A DNA stretch of 22,564 bases from Chloroflexi bacterium RBG_16_64_43 (GTDB lineage: Bacteria > Chloroflexota > Anaerolineae > Anaerolineales > RBG-16-64-43): NCBI GenBank assembly GCA_001796965.1, contig MGOA01000038.1, positions 1-22,564 of the forward strand, read 5' to 3'. Under the pieces are notes generated by a model. It did not search any database. It was not told the origin of the DNA and was given only the letters and a program-made list of their open reading frames with translations. Positions 16,066-22,564 of this stretch are shown in pieces (position 1 is the stretch's first letter; the number at the start of each line of letters is the position of its first letter). Both the position numbers and the translations under genes were made by a program.

Positions 16066-16091
16066 GGAGCTTCAATGAAGGGAAGACCTAA

Positions 16092-17000
16092 TTGAAAATC
16101 GGACTCGTGTTTCCTCAAACCGAATACGGAGGCGATCCGATCGCAGTGCGCGATTACGCGCAGACAGCCGAGGCGCTCGGATACTCCCACCTGCTGGCCT
16201 ACGATCACGTCCTGGGCGCAAACCCGGACAGGCCGGGCGGGTTTACCGGCCCCTACACCTATCTCACTTCTTTCCTCGAGCCGTTCGTCTTGTTCGCTTA
16301 CATGGCGGCTTTCACCCGCAGCCTTGAGTTTTGCACGGCCATCTTGATCCTGCCCCAGCGTCAAACGGCGCTCGTGGCCAAGCAGGCAGCAACCCTCGAC
16401 CGCTTGTGCCAAGGACGGCTTCGGCTGGGTGTGGGGCTGGGTTGGAATCCGATTGAATACGACGCGCTGGGGAAGGACTTCCACACGCGCGGCCGGCGGT
16501 TTGAAGAGCAGGTAGAGTTGCTGCGGCGCCTGTGGACCGAGCCCCTGGTGAAATACCAGGGACGCTGGGAACGGGTGGACGATGCCGGGCTCAATCCCCT
16601 TCCGGTTCAGCAGCCGATCCCGCTTTGGTTCGGAGGCAGCGCCCCGCGGGTGATCGACCGGACGGCACGCTTGGCCGACGGATGGATTGCCCCGGGGCGC
16701 GAACCCGCGGCAGCGAAGCCTCTCATCGAGAGGTTGTGCGAGGCGCTTGCGGCTGCGGGCCGCGCAAAGAGTGCCTTCGGCATCGAAGTGCGAATGCTGT
16801 ACGCCGAGCCCGATCCATCGCGTTGGAGATCGACGATCGACGCCTGGCAGAAGCTGGGGGTCACTCACCTCTCGCTCAATACGATGGGCTGCGGGCTGGA
16901 GAGGCCCGGCGATCATCTGCGCGCAGTGCGCCACTTCGCCGAGGCGCTCGGACTGACCCCGGGAGGTGGTCGACCGCCAGCACCCGGCCGGGTGGGCTAG
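16092..17000 (+). CDS. LLM-class F420-dependent oxidoreductase (Rv2161c-like family)
   Basis: This 302-residue protein has the luciferase-like monooxygenase fold signature. MKIGLVFPQTEYG is at the N-terminus, followed by LAYDHVLG, a TRSLEFCTAILILPQRQTALVAKQAATLDRLCQGRLRLGVGLGW block (about residues 75-118), DFHTRGRRFEEQVELLRRLW and IPLWFGGSAPRVIDRTARLADGWI. This fits the probable F420-dependent oxidoreductase group. These use F420 or flavin to transfer hydride; the substrate cannot be predicted. The start is TTG 16092 behind a GGGAAG-type site, after a structured leader. The stop overlaps the stop of the convergent GH13 gene in the shared bases CTAG. No F420 biosynthesis gene is seen nearby. 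Confidence 0.9.
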   Translation: MKIGLVFPQTEYGGDPIAVRDYAQTAEALGYSHLLAYDHVLGANPDRPGGFTGPYTYLTSFLEPFVLFAYMAAFTRSLEFCTAILILPQRQTALVAKQAATLDRLCQGRLRLGVGLGWNPIEYDALGKDFHTRGRRFEEQVELLRRLWTEPLVKYQGRWERVDDAGLNPLPVQQPIPLWFGGSAPRVIDRTARLADGWIAPGREPAAAKPLIERLCEALAAAGRAKSAFGIEVRMLYAEPDPSRWRSTIDAWQKLGVTHLSLNTMGCGLERPGDHLRAVRHFAEALGLTPGGGRPPAPGRVG

Positions 17001-18406
17001 TCTTGGAGCGGAGCGAGAAGGACCGCGGATCGAGGCGGCAGAGCGAACTCGGCAACCGGCTCACTCAGGGGGTGGATCCTGCCGCTCAACTCGTCGCGGC
17101 ATGCGCGCGTGGAGGTCCATCCAACATCCGAATGCGCCAAATCCAACGTGCGTTGTCCGTCGCCAAGATTGACCAAGAGGACCAGGGTTTCTTCGCCAAG
17201 CTCGCGCACCAGCGCCAGGCATGACTCAGCCGGCTCCACCGGCAGCACGCGTAAGCTCCCTTCGCGCAGCGCGCGGTACTTCTTGCGCAACGCAATCAAC
17301 CGCTGCACGTGGCGCCGCAAATCGACATCCCAGCGCGCCGTATCCCACGGGAAGGCACGCCGATTGTCGGGGTCCTTTTCGCCCTCGAGGCCGATCTCGT
17401 CGCCGTAATACAGTCCCGGTGCGCCGGGGAAAAAGAACTGCAGATCAAAGGCCAACTGTTCGAGTGGGCGGTCGCCGCGCAATAACGTGCGCAGGCGCGG
17501 CACGTCGTGCGAGCCAAGTGAGACATAGTGCGCCAAGTTGGCCTGGCCGGGGTAGGCGGACAGGATCTCCAACAACCGCGCGCCGAAAGCCGCCGCGCCG
17601 AGCGTCTTCTTGGCCAGCAGGTTGAGGCAGGCTTCGCGAAACGGATAGTGGATCAGCCCGTCGAAGACTGCCGGCCCAACCCACTGCGGGGCGACCTCCC
17701 AGATTTCGCCCAGCAGGTACGCTTCGGGGTTGGCCCGCTTCACCCGTTCGCGGAATTCTCCCCAGAAACTCATGTCATCAATCTCGTTGGGGACATCCAG
17801 GCGCCACCCGTCGATGCCCTGCTCGATCCAGTATGTGGCAACGTCGAGCAAGTAACCACGGGTGGCCGGGTTACGCACGTTTAGTTTGGGCAAGCTCTTG
17901 AACCGCCACCACCCCTGATAGTTGTGCGCCTCGCCCGGGCCGTAGGCATCCAACGGGAAGCGTTGGATGTGGAACCATTCGCGATACGGCGAGTCGACGT
18001 CATTGTCGAGCACATCACTGAAGGCAAAGAACCCGCGTCCGCAATGATTGAACACGCCGTCCAGAATCAGGCGCATGCCGCGCCCGTGGACTGCTTCCAG
18101 TAATTGACGGAAGTCCCCCGCCGAACCCAGCTTCGGGTCGAAACGGAAGTAGTCGGTGGTGTTGTAGCGATGGTTCGAGGACGCAAGGAAGACCGGATTG
18201 AAATAGAGCGCGTTGACGCCCAGGTCGGAAAGGTAATCCAGATGGGCGGTCACACCGGCGAAATCGCCGCCCTGAAACCCGCGCGGTGTCGGTGCCGCCC
18301 CCCAGGTCTGCACGTTGGGTGGATTAAGGGCCGGATTGCCATTGGCGAACCGGTCGGGGAAGATCTGGTAGAAGACGGCCTCGCAGATCCAGGAAGGAGA
18401 GGTCAT
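16997..18406 (-). CDS. GH13 alpha-amylase, neopullulanase/cyclomaltodextrinase-like
   Basis: This 469-residue (beta/alpha)8 glycosidase carries the usual GH13 regions: DGVFNHCG, nucleophile Asp204 in GWRLDVPNE, acid/base Glu234 in LLGEIWE and Asp301 in GSHDVPRL. The block SLPKLN (about residues 170-175) matches the MPKLN marker of the neopullulanase/cyclomaltodextrinase subfamily. It lacks that subfamily's N-terminal starch-binding domain. There is no signal peptide, so it probably trims short maltodextrins in the cytoplasm. The ATG at 18406 overlaps the stop of the upstream GH57 gene as ATGA, so the two are co-translated. The substrate preference (linear, cyclic or pullulan) is not decidable from sequence. 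Confidence 0.93.
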   Translation of the reverse strand: MTSPSWICEAVFYQIFPDRFANGNPALNPPNVQTWGAAPTPRGFQGGDFAGVTAHLDYLSDLGVNALYFNPVFLASSNHRYNTTDYFRFDPKLGSAGDFRQLLEAVHGRGMRLILDGVFNHCGRGFFAFSDVLDNDVDSPYREWFHIQRFPLDAYGPGEAHNYQGWWRFKSLPKLNVRNPATRGYLLDVATYWIEQGIDGWRLDVPNEIDDMSFWGEFRERVKRANPEAYLLGEIWEVAPQWVGPAVFDGLIHYPFREACLNLLAKKTLGAAAFGARLLEILSAYPGQANLAHYVSLGSHDVPRLRTLLRGDRPLEQLAFDLQFFFPGAPGLYYGDEIGLEGEKDPDNRRAFPWDTARWDVDLRRHVQRLIALRKKYRALREGSLRVLPVEPAESCLALVRELGEETLVLLVNLGDGQRTLDLAHSDVGWTSTRACRDELSGRIHPLSEPVAEFALPPRSAVLLAPLQD

Positions 18407-20544
18407 GAGCCGCCGGCCTCCTGCGCGGCTGGCGGCCAGCCGCCGATCCGCTTCAGGCCCCCGCGCAACAGGCCCTGCTCATGCTCCGAAAGAACCTGCA
18501 GACGCAGGGTCAGCGTTTCCGCCTTGCCGGGCCCGAGATTGAATTCGAACCGTTGGGCCACCTCGACTGCGAGCAGCCCGGCCGAGAACGCAGTCGGCTC
18601 AGACGAGGCGCGCGAGGCCCGTGAGAGGATCGCGGTGCCGCTGAGCGTGTTGTGCACGCCGGGCTGTGCGCCGCCGGCCACCACCGGCGCGAGCGCATCG
18701 GGCGAGGCGGCCAGCAAGCGCTGTCCGTCGGGCGCAATCTCCGATACGATCTCCAGCCGCACGCGGCGCGGCTCATGGCCCGCGTTATGAAACCGGTAGT
18801 TGACCCGCAACCCGTCGGGCGTCAGGCGCACGTTCTTGGTCATCTCCAATCGGTATCCGAAGAAACGTAAGAAGGTTACGCCGCCCTCCTCCAATCGGAA
18901 ATCGAGCTCTGAATCGGCGGGTAGGACCGCTTGATCATCCAGCCGTACGAAGTCGTTTAGCGCGCGGCGGCGCACCGGGCGCCCAACCTGCTGGGGCATG
19001 CCATCGGGCAACGGCCAGTACGGAAGCTCCGAGCCAAGTTCCGCAATAAGCCCTTCCGGCAAGAAGACTCCTCGCCGGCCAGGGGCGGCCTCCTGCTGAG
19101 GCAGCGGCTGATCCCATGGCGGCAGCGCGCTCCACGCCGGCAGGGAGGCAACTCCCTGAATCAGCGCCACATCGGTGCGATAGGGGCCATCGGGCACTGC
19201 CCACGGGTTGCCCACATGCTGCGCGCCGTCCACCAGATCGAACCAGTACACGACCCGCCCGCCGAAGTGGCTGAGCACGATCAGGCGGCGGTGATCCTCA
19301 AGCAGGATCTCATCCTCGCCGTCGCCGGTGACGTCCTCGATCGAGGCCCGCGCCGGCGCGCCCGGCTGGAGCTGCCCCTCTGCAATCTCCGCCGCGCGAG
19401 CCAAAGCGAAGGTTGCCGCCACACCTTCCCACTCCGGGCGCCCCCGCCCACCCTGCCCCGGCTGCCCGAAGCGATACTGATGCAGGCAAAACGTTCGAAT
19501 GGCCGAGCGATACAGCGTGGCGCAGGCCTCCGGCAGAGACTCGGGGGGCGGCGCCGCCCAGCCCAGGTCGGCCCAGGCCGACCCGATTGCGGTCAGCCGG
19601 TTGCGAACGGCGTTGTGCAAGCGGCGAAAATGGATGACCGTCGGCGAGCGGCGCATGTAGTCGCGCCAGTCGGCGAACGGCTGTGCCTCGCCCGCCGGCT
19701 CGAGGAGCGCGGCACGATCGAGCGTGGCGCCCCATCCCTCCAGCAACCCCTCGATGAAGAGCGTCGGCTCGGCCAGGTTGTCGAGCCCAACCAGTTCGAG
19801 GTCGCCCCGCCCCTCGAGTTGGGTTAATACCTGCTCCAAGCCTTGCCAATCGGCGCGCGGATCCAGACTGTTCTGATGCGCCCATGCTCCGAACGCGTCG
19901 CCGTCCAGCGCGAGAATAGGCAGCAGCTCGTCCGTGCGCGGCAAGGCGGCAAGTTCATCGAGCCCACGCTCGAGAAGCTCAGGGCGGCGGTACCATGCCG
20001 CCGCACACAGGCGCGCAGCCAACGTCTCCTCGGCCCACAGCAGGCCGAGTGCCTGTTCGCCAGCCCGCAGGCCGTAAACGAGGGGCAGCGACACGCCAGC
20101 CTGGCGCAGCATGCGGCCCTCCACAACCGTGGCCGCGTATCCGCCCGCCGCGAGAAGCGGCGCCATCTGGGGCGAGAAGGCCCCGCCTGGGTTGGCAAAG
20201 ACCGTGGGCACCGCGCCGAATTCCTCCAGCATCAGCGCCCGGTGCAGCGCGAGCTGCTGAGCGTTGTCCCATCCGTCGCAGGCGGAAAGAAGGTTGCCGG
20301 CGTACGTGCTGCCCATCAGCGCGAATTGCCCTGCCCGGACTCCTGCCCGCAGGCGCTCCAGCGTTCCCGGATCGAGCCAGTGCAGCGCGTGGAGCAGAGC
20401 CCCACCCAGGCTAAGGTTGAATTTGAGTTTGGGGTGGCGCTGCAACGCGGCAACCAGGCCGTGGTAACCCAGCCGGCTGGCAGTGCCCGCGCGCTCGGCC
20501 AAGGGTTGGCTGAAGTGGAAACACACCGCCAGGCGAAGTGTCAT
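18403..20544 (-). CDS. GH57-DUF1925-DUF1926 protein, 4-alpha-glucanotransferase-like, nucleophile apparently missing
   Basis: This 713-residue protein has the architecture of GH57 4-alpha-glucanotransferases: a GH57 domain (about 1-290; LRLAVCFHFSQP at the start), a DUF1925-like middle (about 295-380) and a DUF1926-like beta-sandwich (about 395-700) with a DVTGDGEDEILLE loop at Asp404. The acid/base Asp214 is kept in LALDGDAFGAW. The nucleophile motif, normally AERVWEP, aligns with PGGAFSP (119-125), putting Gly120 where the catalytic Glu should be. The protein may thus be inactive, a binding or regulatory partner, or use another residue. The start is ATG 20544, without a clear ribosome site; a GTG frame reaches 20640 but would overlap the promoter. 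It is cotranscribed with the GH13 gene. The fold call is secure, the activity doubtful. Confidence 0.85.
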   Translation of the reverse strand: MTLRLAVCFHFSQPLAERAGTASRLGYHGLVAALQRHPKLKFNLSLGGALLHALHWLDPGTLERLRAGVRAGQFALMGSTYAGNLLSACDGWDNAQQLALHRALMLEEFGAVPTVFANPGGAFSPQMAPLLAAGGYAATVVEGRMLRQAGVSLPLVYGLRAGEQALGLLWAEETLAARLCAAAWYRRPELLERGLDELAALPRTDELLPILALDGDAFGAWAHQNSLDPRADWQGLEQVLTQLEGRGDLELVGLDNLAEPTLFIEGLLEGWGATLDRAALLEPAGEAQPFADWRDYMRRSPTVIHFRRLHNAVRNRLTAIGSAWADLGWAAPPPESLPEACATLYRSAIRTFCLHQYRFGQPGQGGRGRPEWEGVAATFALARAAEIAEGQLQPGAPARASIEDVTGDGEDEILLEDHRRLIVLSHFGGRVVYWFDLVDGAQHVGNPWAVPDGPYRTDVALIQGVASLPAWSALPPWDQPLPQQEAAPGRRGVFLPEGLIAELGSELPYWPLPDGMPQQVGRPVRRRALNDFVRLDDQAVLPADSELDFRLEEGGVTFLRFFGYRLEMTKNVRLTPDGLRVNYRFHNAGHEPRRVRLEIVSEIAPDGQRLLAASPDALAPVVAGGAQPGVHNTLSGTAILSRASRASSEPTAFSAGLLAVEVAQRFEFNLGPGKAETLTLRLQVLSEHEQGLLRGGLKRIGGWPPAAQEAGGS

Positions 20545-20608
20545 TGGACGTGGAGAGTAGGAAACAGGAACAATGTGGGGGTCATCCGATCGCGGCCAAA
20601 GCGACGAG

Positions 20609-20614
20609 ATTATA
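20609..20614 (-). promoter_or_regulatory. -10 promoter box TATAAT for the GH57-GH13 operon
   Basis: A perfect TATAAT on the minus strand lies about 65 nt upstream of ATG 20544. No good -35 is seen at 16-18 nt. It supports the ATG start over the GTG at 20640, which lies upstream of the box. Confidence 0.5.
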
Positions 20615-20695
20615 CCCGAGAGTTCAGACGGGGCTCGCACTGATCGTTTTCTGCCTAGGTTCAGCCCTCATTCCCAAGTGGCCGAGGCATCTATC

Positions 20696-20701
20696 GGAAG
20701 G
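20696..20701 (+). promoter_or_regulatory. Shine-Dalgarno GGAAGG of the lipoate ligase gene
   Basis: GGAAGG is followed by 5 nt and ATG 20707. The alternative ATG at 20734 has no comparable site. Confidence 0.55.
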
Positions 20702-20706
20702 GTAGA

Positions 20707-21552
20707 ATGACCTCAGGTGAGACCGGGCCCTCTATGCAGACTCCAGCCGACACCTGGCACTTAGTCCTCACTCCGCCTCAGCCGGGCACAATGAACATGG
20801 CCATGGATGAGGCACTGGTCGAGGCAGTTGAAGCAGGCACGCGCCCGCCCACGGTGCGCCTGTATGCGTGGGCCCCACCGTGCCTCTCGCTCGGCCATGC
20901 CCAGCCGGCAGCCGATGCTGACCCGGATGCGCTGCGTCACCTGGGTTGGGATCTAGTGCGGCGAGCCACCGGCGGCCGGGCAATTCTTCACACCGACGAA
21001 TTGACCTACGCCGTCGTAGCTCCCGAAGCCCATCCTCTCATGGCGGGCGGTGTGCTGCCCAGTTACCGCCGCCTCAGTCGTGGGTTGGCGGCCGGGCTGC
21101 GCGCGCTCGGCGCACAGGTAGAGGCGGATGCCGAGTACCCTGCCGAACCCACGCTTGGGCCGGTGTGTTTTGAGGTGCCTTCCAACTACGAGATCACCAG
21201 CGGCGGACGAAAGCTGATGGGCAGCGCCCAATGGCGCCGGCGCGGGGTCGTCTTGCAGCATGGCTCGCTGCCTCTCACGGGCGATATCGCCCGCATCGTG
21301 CTTGCCTTGCGGATCACCCACGGCACGCCTTCTGAGATCGAGGCCCGCGTCCGGACGCGGGCCCTGACACTGAGCGAAGCCCTCGGCCGAGAGGTGGATT
21401 GGAGCGAGGCGGCGCGTGCGCTGGCCGATGGCTTGGCGGCCGCCCTGCCGGTGCGTTTCATCGAGGCCGGCTTCGGCGAGGCAGAACTCCGCCGGGCGGA
21501 AGCGCTGTCCGCGGAGAAGTACGCCCACCCGGCTTGGACGTACCGTCTGTAA
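20707..21552 (+). CDS. Lipoate-protein ligase A / octanoyltransferase LipM family
   Basis: This 281-residue BPL/LPL-fold protein attaches lipoate or octanoate to lipoyl domains of 2-oxoacid dehydrogenases or the glycine cleavage H protein. Motifs are NMAMDEAL near residue 30, WDLVRRATGGRAILHTDELTYAV, CFEVPSNYEITSGGRKLMGSAQWRRRGVVLQHGSLPL, with Lys169 as the conserved lipoyl-AMP lysine. Cys154 in the CFxxPSxYE block matches the catalytic cysteine position of LipM octanoyltransferases, so LipM-like activity is as likely as LplA. The gene is divergent from the GH57 gene across 162 nt. No lipA or target dehydrogenase is present, so the role of this copy is open. Confidence 0.88.
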   Translation: MTSGETGPSMQTPADTWHLVLTPPQPGTMNMAMDEALVEAVEAGTRPPTVRLYAWAPPCLSLGHAQPAADADPDALRHLGWDLVRRATGGRAILHTDELTYAVVAPEAHPLMAGGVLPSYRRLSRGLAAGLRALGAQVEADAEYPAEPTLGPVCFEVPSNYEITSGGRKLMGSAQWRRRGVVLQHGSLPLTGDIARIVLALRITHGTPSEIEARVRTRALTLSEALGREVDWSEAARALADGLAAALPVRFIEAGFGEAELRRAEALSAEKYAHPAWTYRL

Positions 21553-21773
21553 TCCATCTGCGCAGGTCGTCGTCCCCCCAGCCGCTATGCGCCTCGCACC
21601 GGAATCCAATCGCGGGTAATCAGAGTACACGCCGGCGAGAGACCCCGCGGCGGAGTCCATTGCTCGCCTCAAGGGGTGAACGCATGCAGGCAGGATGATC
21701 CCGCGCACGAATAGAGCCGAGTGATTTCGATCAGGGAGTTGATGTGCGTGCGGGGCCGGTGCAGGCGCGCCGC
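21553..21773. other. Convergent intergenic region, nothing recognised
   Basis: These 221 nt separate the ends of the lipoate ligase and XRE-cupin genes. I see no clear bidirectional terminator, tRNA or gene. Confidence 0.5.
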
Positions 21774-22457
21774 TTACACTTCCTCGAACAGCGCAGCAGC
21801 CGCGTCTTCCACCCCTTCGTCCTCGCCGGGCTCGACTGCGGGCAGCGCCTCAGCGGCGCGGGCCGACACACCGTGCGTGGAGGGCGCGAAATCGTCTCCG
21901 CCTCCTGAAAGGACGAGCAGCAGGCTGGCCACGGTCTTGCCTGCGTTTCGCCAGCGGTGGGAAAGATGCGCGGCGAAGAGCAGGCTATCGCCTGGATCGA
22001 TCATGAAGACCTCTTGCTCGACGATGTACTCGACTTGGCCGCGCAAGCAGAAGATGAACTCGTGACCGCTGTGCACCATCGGGTGCGGGCCGCTCGTCGC
22101 GCCGGTCTCGAGCGTTAGCAGGAAGGGCTGCACACGGCCGAGGAAGACGTCACCGCCCAGGCCTTCCCACAGCCCGCGCGGGAAGGGAACGCGCATGCGC
22201 TGATCGGCCTTGCAGAACACCACCGGCACCTGGCGCGGCTCTTCGCGGAAGAATGCCGTCACCGGGATGCGCAGGGCATCCGAGAGACGATAAAGAGTGC
22301 TGACGCTGGGGGAGGTCTTGCCTCGTTCGATCAGGCTCAATGCGTTTGCCGACATACCCGCGGCGCGAGCCAGGGCCCGCAGAGAGTAGGCTCGTTCCGC
22401 GCGCAGTTTGCGCAGCCGTTCGCCCACATCGACCGAAACCGCTACCGTCGTGGCCAT
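21774..22457 (-). CDS. XRE-family transcriptional regulator with C-terminal cupin domain
   Basis: This 227-residue protein has an N-terminal helix-turn-helix (about 12-66; LRKLRAERAYSLRALARAAGMSANALSLIERGKTSPSVSTLYRLSDAL). A cupin sensor domain follows (about 130-200; GPHPMVHSGHEFIFCLRGQVEYIV, then DPGDSLLFAAHLSHRW). The C-terminal tail is acidic (EPGEDEGVEDAAAALFEEV). HTH-cupin proteins usually repress or activate nearby metabolic or polyamine/amino-acid genes in response to a small ligand; the ligand here is unknown. ATG 22457 has GAGG spaced 5 nt. An ATG at 22556 is in frame but would add 33 poorly structured residues and lies near the likely promoter. Its targets could include its own promoter at the window edge. 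Confidence 0.9.
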   Translation of the reverse strand: MATTVAVSVDVGERLRKLRAERAYSLRALARAAGMSANALSLIERGKTSPSVSTLYRLSDALRIPVTAFFREEPRQVPVVFCKADQRMRVPFPRGLWEGLGGDVFLGRVQPFLLTLETGATSGPHPMVHSGHEFIFCLRGQVEYIVEQEVFMIDPGDSLLFAAHLSHRWRNAGKTVASLLLVLSGGGDDFAPSTHGVSARAAEALPAVEPGEDEGVEDAAAALFEEV

Positions 22458-22564
22458 GGTTTCCTCGTCGGGCATGTGAACGGGATCGCGTCCATTGCGG
22501 GCGCGCTCCCCTGGGGGTGTACTTGGACTAACTTCCCCTGAGTGGTCATGTATCATTCCAGTAT

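Larger units (their letters stand above)
15688..16091. other. 404-nt structured intergenic region between divergent genes
   Basis: This separates the zinc-ribbon gene (leftward) from the LLM oxidoreductase gene (rightward). It contains three inverted repeats (15793-15842, 15884-15899, 16004-16065), a possible minus-strand -10 (CATAAT, 15703-15708) and a possible plus-strand extended -10 (TGATAAT, 15918-15924). No convincing open frame or tRNA was seen. Confidence 0.6.

Noticed and set aside
15791..16078. 95-codon plus-strand open frame in the structured intergenic region
   Set aside because: It has no domain or ribosome site, and its 3' half is coded by the GC-rich hairpin.
22458..22556. N-terminal extension of the XRE-cupin regulator to ATG 22556
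   Set aside because: It adds 33 Pro/Arg/Asp-rich residues not typical of the family; ATG 22457 has a better ribosome site.

Overview
This 22.6 kb window is GC-rich bacterial chromosomal DNA with closely packed genes. No insertion sequence, prophage, CRISPR array, tRNA or rRNA was seen. A Chloroflexota (Anaerolineae-like) host is inferred from three things: the mix of protein families (GH57 branching enzyme beside GlgA/GlgC, a DUF3160 lipoprotein, an F420-type LLM oxidoreductase, a GAF-rich SpoIIE phosphatase), the frequent GTG/TTG starts and the 4-base gene overlaps. No ribosomal marker is present, so this stays an inference.

Left part (1-4123, + strand). The 3' end of a polyprenyl diphosphate synthase gene is followed by three genes that form a partner-switching module: a STAS anti-anti-sigma protein, an RsbW-like ATPase kinase, and a 1000-residue membrane-anchored multi-GAF SpoIIE/PP2C phosphatase. 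No sigma factor is encoded in the window.

Glycogen operon (4129-10130, - strand, read right to left). The order is GH57 1,4-alpha-glucan branching enzyme, glgA, glgC, malQ. The genes are joined by GTGA and ATGA overlaps and a 4-nt gap, which implies translational coupling. Together they make ADP-glucose, polymerise it, branch the glucan and rearrange maltodextrins. No glycogen phosphorylase is visible.

Surface operon (10364-14381, - strand). A perfect TATAAT box precedes an exported FG-GAP/VCBS protein, a DUF3160 lipoprotein and a CapA-type lipoprotein. All three products look exported. A perfect 15-bp inverted repeat lies at the DUF3160/capA junction.

Middle (14382-16091). This holds an unexplained gene-free stretch, a membrane protein with an N-terminal zinc ribbon and a C-terminal OB-fold-like region, and a 404-nt intergenic region with three inverted repeats.

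Right part (16092-22564). A TTG-started LLM oxidoreductase gene converges with, and overlaps by CTAG, a second alpha-glucan operon (GH57-DUF1925-DUF1926 protein, then a GH13 neopullulanase-like amylase). The GH57 protein appears to lack the family's nucleophilic glutamate. Divergent from it is a lipoate ligase/octanoyltransferase gene. The window ends with an XRE-cupin regulator. No frankly novel system is proven. The best leads are the possible GH57 pseudo-enzyme, the three-gene export operon and the structured intergenic DNA.
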